Source: DASXUG01 sp036504995
GTDB taxonomy: Bacteria > Pseudomonadota > Gammaproteobacteria > Burkholderiales > Methylophilaceae
Assembly: GCA_036504995.1 (NCBI GenBank)
Contig: DASXUG010000005.1
Span: 1 to 64,000 of the forward strand
Direction: 5' to 3'
DNA: 64,000 nt
Both the position numbers and the translations under genes were made by a program. Below, piece by piece: positions 63,529 through 64,000 of this stretch. Within the stretch, counting starts at the first letter, position 1, and each line of letters opens with the position of its first letter. The notes beneath the pieces are model-generated. The model was not told where the DNA came from. It searched no databases and saw only the letters and a list, made by a program, of their open reading frames with translations.

Positions 63529-64000
63529 CTACTTCACTATTTTTTGTACGATCAAGCTACCCACCATATCACCTTCAACATTGACGGCTGTACGCAGGGT
63601 ATCCAGCATACGGTCTATGGGTAACAAAATAGCGATCGCTTCGGCTGGCAAGCCAACACTTTGCAACACCATCACCATGGTCACCATGCCTGCACTGGGG
63701 ATGCCAGGGGCGCCAATAGCGGCAATCATCGCGGTCATAAAAACCACCAGTTGCTGGGCAAAACTAAGATCTACGCCCATCAAATTAGCAATAAATAGCG
63801 CGGCAGCGGCTTCGTATAAAGCAGTACCATCCATATTAATAGTTGCGCCTAGCGGTATTACAAAGCCAGCAATCTCAGGCCTCACATGCAAATGCTGCGT
63901 GGTACAACGTAAGGTCACAGGCAAAGTAGCAGAACTCGAGCTGGTAGCAAAGGCCGTGACTAAAGATTCCCGCGCGCCACGCCAAAACCACAGCGGCGTT
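63529..64000 (-). CDS. Dicarboxylate/amino acid:cation symporter (DAACS), C-terminal part (window edge)
   Basis: The frame is open to the window end, so this is the 3' part of a longer gene (157 codons visible). AFATSSSSATLPVT is the serine-rich hairpin-1 motif, and GATINMDGTALYEAAAALFIAN plus IGAPGIPSAGMVTMVMVLQ are the transport-core motifs of the GltP/DctA family. The ATG at 63924 is internal. Confidence 0.93.
   Translation of the reverse strand, partial: TPLWFWRGARESLVTAFATSSSSATLPVTLRCTTQHLHVRPEIAGFVIPLGATINMDGTALYEAAAALFIANLMGVDLSFAQQLVVFMTAMIAAIGAPGIPSAGMVTMVMVLQSVGLPAEAIAILLPIDRMLDTLRTAVNVEGDMVGSLIVQKIVK

Overview
The window reads as a chromosomal segment of a betaproteobacterial methylotroph, most likely a Methylophilaceae member (Methylotenera-like). 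The reasons are a 3-hexulose-6-phosphate synthase of the ribulose monophosphate pathway (20381-21061), the gene orders petABC-sspAB, murA-his-hinT-tatABC, mla-ABC-bolA and sigma-DUF3619-DUF3106-RDD, and a moderate GC content by eye. The family placement is inference. Almost everything is single-copy core genome. I see no insertion sequence, prophage or CRISPR array.

Layout. 1-600: start of tuf and the tRNA-Tyr, tRNA-Gly and tRNA-Thr genes feeding into it. 700-4000: a four-gene minus-strand operon (two EmrE-like half transporters, a DegT-type aminotransferase, a FemAB-like acyltransferase), possibly an envelope lipid or glycan modification system. 4280-8570: a three-gene signalling operon (OmpR-type regulator, LysM-FecR periplasmic protein, CHASE2 histidine kinase). 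8730-12680: tRNA-Thr(TGT), sspBA and the cytochrome bc1 operon. 12840-25570: nif3-like, degQ-like, tatABC, hinT, the his genes with hps inserted between hisC and hisB, and murA. 25570-31170: grxD, ibaG, an ABC-2 exporter and the mla phospholipid-transport operon (no mlaA here). 31270-35690: a type IV prepilin with a sigma-54-type promoter, an orphan histidine kinase and a secreted beta-helix protein. 35700-39620: System II cytochrome c maturation and cytochrome c4. 39700-52550: engB, trmB, a MidA-like methyltransferase, pteridine reductase, ttcA, topA, pbpG, gcvH, a repeat-built coiled-coil protein, holC and pepA. 52640-56720: lptFG, an RDD protein and an ECF-type sigma cassette. 56910-60090: pilS-pilR. 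60180-64000: a cation antiporter, ampD, an EamA-type exporter behind a cysteine-rich leader peptide, a GNAT protein and the end of a DAACS symporter.

Most notable: (1) a nearly leaderless 28-codon reading frame ending in a cysteine cluster, followed by mutually exclusive RNA hairpins, directly upstream of an EamA-family exporter (62720-62940). This looks like a cysteine-sensing attenuator of an amino-acid exporter. (2) A PilR-like activator whose GAFTGA loop is missing, in the same window as a prepilin gene with a near-consensus sigma-54 promoter. (3) An uncharacterised flippase/aminotransferase/acyltransferase operon. (4) An inverted repeat with identical arms overlapping the -35 box of both the tRNA-tuf and the hps promoters.
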